DNA of 64,000 nucleotides, taken from the NCBI GenBank assembly GCA_963681505.1, contig OY811980.1, positions 4,674,004-4,738,003 of the forward strand, given 5' to 3'. The notes under the pieces are model-generated. The model was not told where the DNA came from. It saw nothing but the letters and a program-made list of their open reading frames with translations, and ran no database searches. How positions within the stretch are numbered: position 1 is the stretch's first letter; each line of letters begins with the position of its first letter. Shown here one piece after another: positions 20,096 to 29,548 of the stretch. Position numbers and translations under genes: made by a program. This DNA comes from Eunapius fragilis. Its lineage: Eukaryota > Porifera > Demospongiae > Spongillida > Spongillidae.

Positions 20096-20186
20096 TCCGA
20101 ACTCCCGTTTGAAACGGGTTCATTGTACGTTGAGTTCCCCTTCGCCAATTGGCTCTGGCACCAAATACTTATCCATATTCAAGCCA

Positions 20187-20204
20187 CTTTTACTTCTGAC
20201 ACCA
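20187..20204 (-). promoter_or_regulatory. Primer-binding site of gypsy F
   Basis: On the minus strand TGGTGTCAGAAGTAAAAG directly follows the end of the 5' LTR. The same TGGTGTCAGAAGT core occurs at 57058 in gypsy D, so both elements use the same primer type. Confidence 0.8.
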
Positions 20205-20317
20205 TGTTATAAGTAGCCTAAATGTCAACAGTAACGGATCACTCTAGATTCCTTATGTCACTCAGTCAACGTGCACGAATACAAATTTCTAATGACACAT
20301 CACGTGATCCTACAACA
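20205..20317 (-). repeat. 5' LTR of gypsy F
   Basis: This pairs with 15937-16049 over its full 113 bp with about two substitutions. It is followed on the plus strand by the GTTGT target duplication. Confidence 0.93.
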
Positions 20318-20892
20318 GTTGTATTGTATTTCGTACAAGTCGACGGCCATTTTGACCATTGTTAACGTTTGTTGTGATAACACCAAGCAATGAATTTACA
20401 GCATCCAGTCGATTTAGTGTGTGAGAGCATAGGGAGATTGTTTGTAGCCAATTAGCTTATTAAAATTTGTATCGCAACATCCCCGCCTACAGCCGTATTT
20501 GTTTACATTATCATAGCCGTTTTCCAAACAGTTATGTACGATAGGTGTGTTAAAGAACATACAACATAGCTATTAGAAGTAGCAGTATTTAACACAAATA
20601 TTCACATCAAGTTTTAAGCAAGTGGATGGTCCTTGCGTGAAATATAACTTTTTGGTACTAGCCTCCATTTTGTATGACGTAAAAATATTTGGTGGCAGCC
20701 TTAACTACCCTGAGGGAACAAAACATTAAAATGACCGCCTTTGCCTTCTGGATCAATTGGAACAAAGATCTAAACTATCTGTTTCTTACTTTGCAAGTTA
20801 TACGCGGGGCATTATTTATTAATGATTTTACGACCCGCAGCCAGATCAATTCCTATATAAGAACTACTTACTATATCGTAGTTCCTGAAATA

Positions 20893-21051
20893 CACGTTTT
20901 TGTTGGTTGAACGTAGTGAATTAGACAGAAACTATGCTCCCATGTGATTGGTTGTACAGCACGTGGTGTGACTACGTGATGGTAGAGGTATATAACGTTG
21001 TATGAGCGGGAAGAATATCAGTATACGTTGCCAGTGCACGTTCTGTAAACT
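20893..21051 (+). repeat. DIRS repeat A1
   Basis: It shares with 22479-22642 the phrases ggttgaacgtagtgaattag, acagaaactatgctcc, gattggttgtacagcac and gagcgggaagaatatcagt. A2 has a five-base insertion. It contains a TATA-like tatataacg/tatataagg in both copies, so it may hold the promoter. Confidence 0.8.
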
Positions 21052-21116
21052 GCAACTAACTGTCTTGAGAGGGTTCACCAGTCCACGAGGCCACAGCTAG
21101 GTGGGGGTGGGGGGGG

Positions 21117-21455
21117 GTGGGAAAGCTTCGTAGAAGGGTCGGAAGCAGTGGGGGTCACCAGCGACCAGTTGCCATCCTGTTGGAGGATATCAGGCGGCTC
21201 CGGGAGGGGCAGGAAGATACCACGCTCAAACTTGAAAAGGGTGTTCGCCGTGACCTTAACATCTTCAAATGTCGCGGTAATGAAAACCAATACCGCTTCT
21301 GTGAAGAGATAGTGGATCGCCTTTGTAGCGCCAGCAGCAGCATGGCTCGAACTGAAGTGGTGGAAAGGGAGCCCTTGAAAAGGCGCTGCGCCAAGATCTA
21401 TTCTTCCCTGGAGTCTGGCCTCTGCTGTCAAATCTGGAGGACCCAGAGCTTATAG
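21117..21455 (+). pseudogene. DIRS Gag-like ORF1 fragment
   Basis: The 112-codon frame contains KLEKGVRRDLNIFKCRGNEN, then QYRFCEEIVDRL and VVEREPLKRRCAKI, matching the helical GNxxQYxFN...LxxR region that precedes the polymerase in DIRS ORF1 proteins of cnidarians and sponges (from memory of the family). It stops where the recombinase frame begins, with no polymerase between. The proline/glycine-rich reading on the opposite strand (21075-21431) is a shadow. Confidence 0.5.
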
Positions 21456-22344
21456 GAGGCTGGCCAAAGCGTTGGCGTCTACGGTCTTGAGATGTAAGGC
21501 GGACTCTACAATGAAGAAATACCTTGGAGCTATTCAGAGGTGGAAGACATGGGCGGAGGCCAGACGGGAGGTCCCAAGCTTCCCTGTACAAGAGATCCAA
21601 TTGGTGCTGTACATGCAGCACCTGAGTCCATTCAGTCTAAATCAGCTGTAGAAGTGGTAGTGCAGACTGTTTCTTGGTTGCATCAGATGGCTGGTTTGCC
21701 ATCCATTGCAGGGTCTCCCATCATGCAAGCTACTTTGGGTGGCCTTAGGCTGGAATTAGCTAAGCCCAAAAAGAGTAAGGAACCTAATACACCCAGAAAT
21801 ATTATTGGCTATGGTAGAAGCTGTGGGGTCCTTCCCTTCCCTTACAGACGTCCGCTTACTGGCAATCTGTCTTGAGCATTTTGCTAAGGTGTGAAGAATT
21901 GTTATAGCTGCGGTGTGCCAATGTGGCCTTTAATTCTGAGGGTATGGTAATACAGATTACACAGACCAATGCAGGGAGGGTGCATCTTTAGTGATTGCTC
22001 GTACTGGCACAGCTACATGTCCCGTTGGCATGATGCAAGGATATTTTTCCATGGGTCACTTAGAGCATGACTCACAGGACTATCTCTTTAGGGGAATAAT
22101 GCACACCAAGTCGGGGGAATGTTTGCGGAAGGGTGGTAGCCTTCGCTACTCTAGGCTGCAGGAATTGTTACTGAAGAAGATTAGTAGCCTGGGTATGGAC
22201 CCTAATTTGTTTGGGATGCACAGCTTGCGGGCAGGTGGTGCCACAGCAGCCGCTAACGCCGGGGTGCCTGATAGGCTATTCAAGAGGTGTGGGAGGTGGA
22301 AATCGAAAGATGGGTATGTAAAGGACTCTGTTGAGAGCCACTAA
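21456..22344 (+). pseudogene. DIRS tyrosine recombinase, broken frames
   Basis: The core-binding half reads in one frame near 21460-21655 (KYLGAIQRWKTWAEARREV, VLYMQHLSPFSL) and then in another at 21540-21875 (SWLHQMAGLPSIAGSPIMQA). The catalytic half (21991-22344) reads LFGMHSLRAGGATAAANAG, the HxxR box, and CGRWKSKDGYVKDS with the candidate catalytic tyrosine. Frameshifts near 21655 and 21880-21990 break the protein, and the first catalytic arginine region near 21900 is in a damaged stretch. Confidence 0.75.
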
Positions 22345-22390
22345 GAAGTTTCTAAGAACTTGGGTATCTAGCCAGCTTTCTTTGAACGTC

Positions 22391-22476
22391 AGTTGGCAGT
22401 CATGCACAGGCGATGCTGCACCAATATTTGTCAATATGCACGGGGTAAGGGTGGTGTACATGTACGAGGAGGGAGA
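22391..22476 (+). repeat. DIRS repeat B1
   Basis: It shares agttggcagtc(a/g)tgcacaggc, gctgca(c/g)caatattt and ggggtaagggtggtgtacat then gtacgaggaggga with B2. B1 follows the recombinase and is immediately followed by A2. Confidence 0.8.
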
Positions 22477-22478
22477 TG

Positions 22479-22642
22479 CACGTTTTTGTCGGTTGAACGT
22501 AGTGAATTAGACAGAAACTATGCTCCCTCCGTATGTGATTGGTTGTACAGCACATGGTGTGACCACATGGCGGTAGATGTATATAAGGTTATATGAGCGG
22601 GAAGAATATCAGTTTACGCTGCCAGTGCACGTTCTGTAAACT
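22479..22642 (+). repeat. DIRS repeat A2
   Basis: Direct copy of A1. It begins two bases after B1 ends, the B1-A2 junction expected of split direct repeats. Confidence 0.8.
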
Positions 22643-23147
22643 CTACATATTTTTTATGTTATGTGCAGCTGGATGGCTGGTTTGTGGATGTACAGATTGC
22701 ATTCTGGCAGCCCGGTGCGCGGCTGGTGTATGTGCAATGGATTGTGTTTCAGCTGAGTAGCTGGGGGGTGTGTAGAGAGTGTATGCTTCTTTGCACTGTA
22801 AATTGTTGATGTGATATGTTTCATATGCATATGATTCCTTAATGATCACTTTCACACAGGTGAAAGCTGGAGACCTGTGACTGAAAAGCCGTCTACGTTG
22901 TTGTGCGTACATCTGTATGTTCGTGGTGTCAGAGCAGTTTGTAAAACAGTTTTTTCCTCACTCTATGAGGACTTTTCCCCTGAGGTGGTGTGGACCCACC
23001 ACCTCTAAATAAATTAGGTAAAAATCAATTGTAGCCATAGGTAGTTGGCCCCTGCTTTGTGTGTTCATGGTCATATTTGATTGTTGCTATCAGTATGAGT
23101 TTTTGCGTATATGGAGGTTGTACGTTACCGTTTATATGAAGTTGTCT

Positions 23148-23222
23148 AGTTGGCAGTCGTGCACAGGCAACGCTGCAGCAATATTTATGGGGTAAGGGTG
23201 GTGTACATGTACGAGGAGGGAG
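23148..23222 (+). repeat. DIRS repeat B2
   Basis: Direct copy of B1 with a roughly 12-base deletion in the middle. It marks the 3' end of the element. The 500 bases between A2 and B2 have no recognisable coding. Confidence 0.75.
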
Positions 23223-24059
23223 AACCTTAATTCTCCAGGTCCAAGAACTACCCATAGGACCAATTATTGAAAATTCATTATAAATAGAAATGCAGTTTTT
23301 ATAGCATCCATTTCTCTACTGCTGTTTAATGTGTCTATTGTGCCAAATGTACCAATTGTCAGTGCATTTTTAAAATCACACCCTAGATTACACGATGTTA
23401 ATAAACAGATACGGTTCTTAAAAATGCTTTATGTAGAGAATTTAATTGTCACAGAAAAAAGTACGACAAGTATAACTTTTTTTGAATGTTTTTTGAAGCA
23501 TGATGTATATGCTACTATAAAAATTCTATGGCAGTGTTTTTACTTTAACTGGTTTTTCCATTTTTACCGAAAACATACTGTATTTTTTGTCCATTCACTT
23601 GGCTATTCTCGCAACATGCATTTGACAAATACCAATTGTTCATAAGCTTGTGGAGCTAGGAATTTCCAAATCTACAATGCACTTTTTTATGCTTAGTGCA
23701 AAAGACCTGTCTTACTACCCCCTTCTTTTAACATGTTGCTCTGATCTTCCCAACATTACATTTTAGTACTTTAGGTTGCTTTGCGATTTGCCGCAAGTAC
23801 ATCTTTTAGCAATGCAGTATTGATTGCATTTGACAATCTTTGAAGAATTGCAGGAAAGTACTAATTAATAACCATTTCTACAGTCCAATGAGATTTTGGT
23901 TTGTTCTTAGATCATATGAGTTGGCCTAAAATTAATTTTAACTTGCGTCTACGCATAGGACGATAATCCTACACGTAGGACGACGGGTAATTAAAAGTTA
24001 ACAATGTTATCAATGAATGATGTCGTATAATGTCATGCATTCGCTGAATGCTCCCATAC
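23223..24059. other. Intron of the NIDO-EGF gene, no gene seen
   Basis: AT-rich sequence between the DIRS end and the EGF exon at 24060. Frames such as 23331-23645 have AT-biased composition with no domain. A short inverted phrase (acgcataggacgataatcctacacgtaggacg) occurs at about 23953-23985. No further exon could be recognised. Confidence 0.5.
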
Positions 24060-24182
24060 CCACACAAGTTGTGATGTCAGCAGACAGTTGGTATCCAAGA
24101 TAGCAACTGCACATGTAGCTTCCAATGGTGTTAGTACAAATCTGATTACATCTACTTGTACCAAGAGCACATTCATCTAAAT
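24060..24182 (-). CDS. EGF exon (NIDO-EGF gene)
   Basis: 123 bp, AG acceptor above 24182 and GTATGG donor below 24060, phase 1-1. It reads DLDECALGTSRCNQICTNTI, GSYMCSCYLGYQLSADITTC. It is the most divergent intact unit: TSRCNQIC replaces ISGCNQNC and the donor is weaker. All six cysteines are kept. The spacing to the next unit is only 231 bp, shorter than for the others. Confidence 0.85.
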
Positions 24183-24290
24183 CTGTGTGGAGGGAAGATA
24201 TGTGTACATTACATTATCAGTACTATCACTGAATAATGGTACTATTTAGAATATGATATTGTGATTTGCACTTGTTGGATGATCACTTAC

Positions 24291-24413
24291 CCATGCAAGT
24301 TCTGTTGTCAGAAATGATTTGGTATCCAAGGTAGCAACTGCAAACATAGCTTCCAATGGTGTTGATACAATTCTGATTGCATCCACTTATACCAAGAGTG
24401 CATTCATTTATGT
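24291..24413 (-). CDS. EGF exon (NIDO-EGF gene)
   Basis: 123 bp, phase 1-1, AG acceptor at 24414-24415 and GTAAGT donor at 24290 and below. It reads DINECTLGISGCNQNC, INTIGSYVCSCYLGYQII and ending NRTCM. The DxNEC start and the N and aromatic residues between the later cysteines fit a calcium-binding EGF domain. Confidence 0.88.
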
Positions 24414-24645
24414 CTATGTGGGGAATTTCACAGTAGATTGTTACTAACTGTGTTATCAATGATATCTGTATTATTGAGAATATCATGCTGTGATAAGCAC
24501 ACAGCAAAAAAACTGATCGATGCATGTCCACTACAAACTGAGAACCAGACATATGATTTCTCATAAATCAAGTGTCCTGCTCTCAATTTATAGTGGCATA
24601 CATCAATCAGTTTTTGTTGTGTGCACTTATTGGATAATCTCTTAC

Positions 24646-24768
24646 CCACACAAGTTCTGTTGTTGGAAGAGATTTGGTATCCAAAGTAGCAACTGCAGAC
24701 ATAGCTTCCATTGATGTTTATACAATTCTGATTGCATCCACTTATACCAAGAGTACATTCATTTATGT
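24646..24768 (-). CDS. EGF exon (NIDO-EGF gene)
   Basis: 123 bp, phase 1-1, CACAG acceptor and GTAAGA donor. It reads DINECTLGISGCNQNC, NINGSYVCSCYFGYQISS, NNRTCV. The flanking intron on both sides repeats the sequence around the next exon at 25013 (agcaaaaaaactgatcgatg / agtaataactgattgatgc), so the duplicated unit is about 360 bp, exon plus intron. Confidence 0.88.
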
Positions 24769-25012
24769 CTGTGATTTCACATTAAATTGTTATTAACTGT
24801 ATTATCAATGAATGATTTATCAGTACTATCACTGAATAATGCTATTATTGAGAATATCATGCTGTGATTTGCACACAGTAATAACTGATTGATGCATGTC
24901 CACTTTTTATAATTGGACACTCAATTTCTCATAAATCGAATATCCTTTTCTCAATTTATAATAACATGCATCAATCTGTTTTTGTTGTGTGCCTTGATGG
25001 ATAATCTCTTAC

Positions 25013-25135
25013 CCACGCAGGTTCTGTTGTTGGAAGAGATTTGGTATCCGAGATAGCAACTGCAGGCATAACTTCCAATGGTGTTGATACAATTCTGATT
25101 GCATCCACTTATACCAAGAGCACATTCATCTATAT
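25013..25135 (-). CDS. EGF exon (NIDO-EGF gene)
   Basis: 123 bp, phase 1-1, CCCCACAG acceptor and GTAAGAG donor. It reads DIDECALGISGCNQNC, INTIGSYACSCYLGYQISS, NNRTCV. It is the most upstream member of the near-identical group, preceded by about 2 kb with a gypsy remnant and then by two more divergent EGF exons. Confidence 0.88.
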
Positions 25136-25599
25136 CTGTGGGGCATGGGATAATAAACGTACTAGTGGTATCACAAATAATTGAATCATATAGCATCATA
25201 CACTTGAAATGTATTGAGACCTAGATAACTTTTTTAAAGCAGTGTATAACATTTCCTTGTAGTGGAAACGTGGATCCCGGATCACAATAGCAATCACATC
25301 TGGTAAACTGATCACTTTAGCAATGCACACACATCACACCAGAAGGAGGGGTTCACACATTTCCTGCATGCATGGGTCGCACACATATAGTGATCTAGTC
25401 AAATTTGTAGATGTGCCTGCAGCTGCCAATAAGGTTGATGACATGGTGGATCCACTGATTAAAAATCTCTACACTATTCAAGCTTGACCTCAAGCTTAAC
25501 AGTGGTCTAATGGTCAGGTAGCGGTGTTTTACACTTTGAGGGTACCTGCGAGGTACCTTGGCTGGGTCTTCTACAGCATGGTCCTCCACGGAGACAAGA

Positions 25600-26890
25600 A
25601 CAGGTGGGTCTTATGGTTGGTGATGCTCAGTTGGTATGATATCAAGGAACTGACGCATTACTTGAGGTGCTTGCCAATGTAGAGGACCACCCTGGTTTCT
25701 TCTGGAAGAGCATCTTCTGCAGGAAGCTCCATAGCTGGCTGGATGCGTTGTCTAATCCTATTTAAATGCACAATCCTCCTTTGTCCATCTAAAATTTTAA
25801 TATTCACCTGTGACTTGAAAGCTGTCACTACCTAGTTTCCTTCCTAGCATGGGTCCAGCTTCCCAGTAGTTGGTATGGACAGCCATACTGGATCATCCAC
25901 TTTGAAGGATCTCTCCTGTGAGTGTTTGTTGTACGCTTGCCTCTGTCCCTCTGCTTCTTCAGCCACGTGAGCCTCCACAAGGTCAGTCAACTCAGCCAAG
26001 TTTCTCACGTAGAGTCTCACCATACCGCTACCTCCAAGCTATCCATTGGTATCACTTGCCATGGCCTTCCAATTGGCACATTTGTCATCTGCATTCTCAT
26101 CGGCATAGTAGGCTTTGTCTGCAGGCAAACAGTACATTCTTTACAACGACGCTCCACATCTTGTGCCACATTGACTCAGTATGCCATACATCTCAGTCGG
26201 TAAAGGATCTTCTGTGCACCTTGGTGGCCTGTTTGAGGTAAGTCTGGTGCAAAGCCTCTTTCTGGAGATTTGCTGGAAAAACTGGCACTGTTACTGGATC
26301 TGAAGTTGGTCCTGATGTAAGTGTCTCCACACGATGCCATCCTTTAGGAGAAGCTGTGCCCACTACTAGGAGTATCTCCTCCATTGAGGCATCTGCCAAT
26401 TGGTAGTTGTTGGTGATTTGGCAATGGTAATGCCCTTAGTGATCAAGTTGATCACTTGTCCTGCTTCTGAGCTGCTAGGATGCATTCAACGGTATTTGCA
26501 TGTCTGCTCTGGTTTCAGCTGCTGGAAGTGTGGCCATACTTCGCACTAAATGCCTGGATAATGCATCAGCATTGGTGTTCTCACTTCCTCTGCATGTGGT
26601 ATACAACAGTGAAACTGTACACTTGCAGAGCCAGAGCCCAGCGTCCCAGCATTCACTCCATCTTTTGGTTGCCAACCACTTTAATGGCTTGGGGTCAGTC
26701 CAAAGTTCATATTTCCAAGAAATGCGACGTCTGGGAGTCCTATTTTGCACTTGCTGCCATGAAGTGTCAAACCAGCCTCCTGCAGTTGCTGAAGGACTTC
26801 TACCAAATGGCTCCTGTGGATATTGTCATTGCTGGAATGAATGAGGACATCATCCATGTACGTTGTGACAAAAGGCAGACGTTCTCATAA
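25600..26890 (-). pseudogene. Ty3/gypsy pol remnant with internal deletions
   Basis: Reading right to left on the minus strand: RT catalytic region with TYMDDVLIHS and LQEAGLTLHGSKCKIGL (about 26735-26870); RNase H end (WTDPKPLKWLATKR ... NADALSRH) at 26475-26750; integrase zinc-binding region (about 26150-26400) with stops; then an integrase C-terminal stretch (SFKVDDPVWLS ... LDPRW ... VHLNRIRQRIQP) at about 25640-25990. The integrase catalytic core and the RT-RNase H linker are missing. No LTRs were found. It lies in the intron between two EGF exons. Confidence 0.75.
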
Positions 26891-27057
26891 TGATGTTCAT
26901 TAATTATGCATTAAAAGGAGCTGGGTGTACCATAGAGTAGATTAAGTATTAAAGGAACTGCTCTGTAATATTATTGCAAATGGATATTTTATGTATTAAC
27001 GAACCCTAACAATAAATCTAATGGAACAGAACCCTAATTAAATATCAGGATTCTCAC

Positions 27058-27186
27058 CACTACAATTGTATCCATCAGCAGACAGATTATAACCAGTTTT
27101 GCAGCTGCAATAGTATGACCCATTGGTGTTTGTGCAGTTCTGTTGACATGTACCAAGTCCTCCTTTCGCTAAGCATTCATTAATAT
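27058..27186 (-). CDS. EGF exon (NIDO-EGF gene), second EGF
   Basis: 129 bp, acceptor GACACAG, donor GTGAGAA, phase 1-1. It reads DINECLAKGGLGTCQQNC, TNTNGSYYCSCKTGYNLS, GYNCSG. Six cysteines and a calcium-binding DINEC start. It differs clearly from the amplified 123-bp units and so is probably the ancestral neighbour rather than part of the amplification. Confidence 0.88.
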
Positions 27187-27291
27187 CTGTGTCATAAGAT
27201 TTGTTGTGCGCAAAAGGAGATGACATGTACGGTTTCAATAAAGTTACCCACACCTTCCCAGGCACCATATTTATCTCAGCGCTAGACTCAC

Positions 27292-27417
27292 CATTGCAGA
27301 AATAGTTGTTTGACAAGTTATAACCAGGGTAACAACTGCAGTTTAATGATCCAGCTGTGTTAGTGCATAGCTGTTGACATGGACCGTGGCCTTCATTTTC
27401 AGAACACAAATCAACTG
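27292..27417 (-). CDS. EGF exon (NIDO-EGF gene), first EGF
   Basis: 126 bp, acceptor TTTAAACAG with a second possible AG three bases in, donor GTGAGTC, phase 1-1. It reads DLCSENEGHGPCQQLCTNTA, GSLNCSCYPGYNLSNNYFCN. It follows the NIDO exon, whose phase 1 donor matches. The intron before the next EGF exon is only about 105 bp. Confidence 0.88.
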
Positions 27418-28144
27418 CTGTTTAAATAATGAAGGAACGAAATTATTAGTCTTACATCAATATGAATGCTCTACATTACTCATCTGTGCACCAATCGCTA
27501 ATATTCATCTGGATAACTACTGTAGTGTATGTAACAGATTCATAACGAAATGCACTAAGTGCCCAGGTGAAAATTTCGGATTCAAACGCGCGTTATTGAT
27601 GCCAAAGAGCAGTGTTTCCTCAAGAATTACTTTAAATTCGGTTCTTTTACAAAGAGACCCTGGACTTATACAATGACTAACGTAGTGCAATATATTTCTA
27701 AAACGATAAAGTAAATACTACTTCTCACTTCCATTTTGCCACGAAACGAAGCTCGAACTTAAAACGTTTTATGTTTTCAGAATGAAACGTCCTTTTTGAA
27801 CATAGTTAGGCACAAACAGGTACTCTTTGTAGAAAACCGTATTTAGATTAATTCTGGTGAACAATAAAGGATGTACTGCTCTTAAACAAACGTAATTTGG
27901 CGTGAATAGGGGTCGATAAACCCGCGTTATAACGCGATATTAAAGCCAAATTTACGCCCAGGAAACTACTAATCATTTCATTTTTACAAATATGCTCTAT
28001 CAAATAATTGTCTAAACAATAATTTTCATCCTAAATTTTTGTGTTTTGTCCAAACTGATAATAATGAAACTGTCAGCTTGCAGTAATACTAATACATATG
28101 GTATACATATTCAATAATAACATTGCTGGTTTCATGGTACTTAC

Positions 28145-28424
28145 GTAGTGGCGTTGTCCCATTCAATTGAAAAATCCATTGACCAGGAACTTGAACATTG
28201 CTAGTTCTAGTGATATTAATTATAGCTGGTGTTCTAGATCCTGGAACATTAACAGAGCTGCTATTGTCCCCTGTATTTACCCCAATTTGTGCTTGGGTGC
28301 CATCAAGGCCTTGTATGCCACCAGCTGAATCACCAGTTGTCCATTGTATCAAGCCATCAGCATACTGGAATATTGCATATGAAGTTACATTGTCAGTTGC
28401 CAGGATGCATTGAAATGTGTTGTT
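28145..28424 (-). CDS. NIDO domain exon, second half (NIDO-EGF gene)
   Basis: 280 bp. Acceptor ACTACAAAG near 28425, donor GTAAGTACC at 28139-28144, starting in phase 0 and ending in phase 1, which fits the first EGF exon. It reads NNTFQCILATDNVTSYAIFQ, YADGLIQWTTGDSAGG, NVQVPGQWIFQL. The FQxVLATDxxxSYxxFxY and G(I/L)QWTTGD motifs are typical of the extracellular NIDO domain found in nidogen, alpha-tectorin and mucin-4-like proteins. Confidence 0.87.
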
Positions 28425-29272
28425 CTTTGTAGTGCCATTGTGTATAGAAAGAACATAAAGCATATTAAGCTGAGATATCTTCTCATGCACAATACTTCCC
28501 TTTCTATTAAAAATTACGGACTGTCAATTGTCTTTAGTTATTCATAATGGTATATTTTAGTGTCAAAATCTTTAAGCAGGCATTGGTCTCTGATGGCCAT
28601 CTAATGATCCTCGCACTATTACAATATCCAATACCTTATTATTAACTCTTGGGATGTCTAGCAAGTACATGTATGTATGCATGCATATATACACTATTGT
28701 TACATACTTGCACAGTGTAAATAAATATTGCGTTGATCACAAAACTTCAACAATCCATGAGAATACTAGCTGCAATTTTAAAACCTATTCAGAAGCCTTC
28801 ACTAATGCATCACATCGCTACCCCAGACAAGGAATGCATAACCCAAGTCAGATTTCACTCCAGTGAACTTATACCCCTAAACAGTTTAATAATTATAGCA
28901 TCTACACATATCTGCATGTAATAGTTTGTTTTACATTATAGCAATCAAAGTGTTTTTTTTTTAATCAACGCAACACACAGCACACAGTTGATATTGGTCA
29001 TGAGAAAATACACGCACATACATTGAACGCACATAGCATGTAGCATTTAGGGTTAATTCACAGTATTCTATGCACAAAAACAAAACAAATGGCTATATAA
29101 TGAAGTGGATATTCAATATCATTTTGCAGTATAGTTGTATAATGCAAGATATAATAACTTGTATGCACTTAGTTTGTAGTGAAAAAATACAAGACCCTCT
29201 ACATCCACGTACCACTAACACTCATTTATAAAGGCTCAATTCAGTATGGAATGTGGTTTATGCAACACATAC
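28425..29272. other. Intron between NIDO exons, no other gene seen
   Basis: About 850 bp of AT-rich sequence between phase 0 exon ends. Short frames (28654-28866 and overlapping) carry no domain signature. Confidence 0.6.
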
Positions 29273-29548
29273 TTTGTCCACATGATTTGAATAGTAGCCA
29301 ACATGGTCCCATGTTGCAATGAACAACCAGAGAGGGCTAAAGTTTGATCCAGATAGCGTAGATGATATATCTTGCGTTGCTTTACTGAGAAGTGATGCAT
29401 TATTTGAAGCTCTGTACCACACATAGCCTGTGCCTCTAGTGTCAATATCAGCCCAAAATGGAGCAATCATGATGGGGCTTGTAGGAAATGCTTGTGGAAT
29501 AAATCCAAAGAAAGCATAATCAAATGTCAAGTCTCCATGGTTGTTTAC
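29273..29548 (-). CDS. NIDO domain exon, first half (NIDO-EGF gene)
   Basis: 276 bp (92 codons), acceptor TTATTACAG, donor GTATGTGTT, phase 0-0. It reads VNNHGDLTFDYAFFGFIPQA, MIAPFWADIDTRGTGYVWYR, SPLWLFIATWDHVGYY. The FPxxxxPMIAPFWADxDTR block is the conserved start of NIDO domains. It joins in frame with both the signal-peptide exon and the second NIDO exon. Confidence 0.88.

Larger units (their letters stand above)
15937..20317 (-). mobile_element. Complete Ty3/gypsy retrotransposon F with LTRs and 5-bp TSD
   Basis: Two 113-bp LTRs (15937-16049 and 20205-20317) are nearly identical (I see two differences: aatataaatt/aatacaaatt and aatgatacat/aatgacacat). Both flanks carry GTTGT (15932-15936 and 20318-20322), a 5-bp target duplication. 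On the minus strand the order is LTR, primer site, gag, protease, RT, RNase H, integrase, polypurine tract, LTR. Total 4381 bp. Structural completeness and similar LTRs suggest a fairly young insertion, but the coding region contains frameshifts and at least one stop. Confidence 0.93.
15507..20712. mobile_element. TIR element interrupted by gypsy F
   Basis: CAGGGTAGTTAAGGCTGCC at 15507-15525 is matched exactly, reverse complemented, at 20694-20712 (19 bp). Without the gypsy insertion the interval is about 0.83 kb. The CAGGG start resembles hAT ends. Sequence beyond both ends (ttttgttct on the left, agggaacaaaac on the right) is also partly inverted, so the true boundary may lie slightly further out. 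No target duplication was found and there is no coding content outside the gypsy element. Confidence 0.5.
20893..23222 (+). mobile_element. DIRS-order retroelement with split direct repeats, RT deleted
   Basis: Two repeat pairs are interleaved: A1 20893-21051 with A2 22479-22642, and B1 22391-22476 with B2 23148-23222, giving A1-ORFs-B1-A2-B2. That order is the hallmark of PAT/Ngaro-type DIRS elements. The coding part has a Gag-like N-terminus and a tyrosine recombinase but no reverse transcriptase or RNase H, so the middle has been deleted. The element sits in an intron of the NIDO-EGF gene on the opposite strand. Repeat boundaries are good to a few bases. Confidence 0.75.

Noticed and set aside
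20893..22642. LTR retrotransposon reading of the A1/A2 direct repeats
   Set aside because: The gene between them encodes a tyrosine recombinase, and a second interleaved repeat pair (B1/B2) fits a DIRS element better. No primer site or polypurine tract adjoins the repeats.
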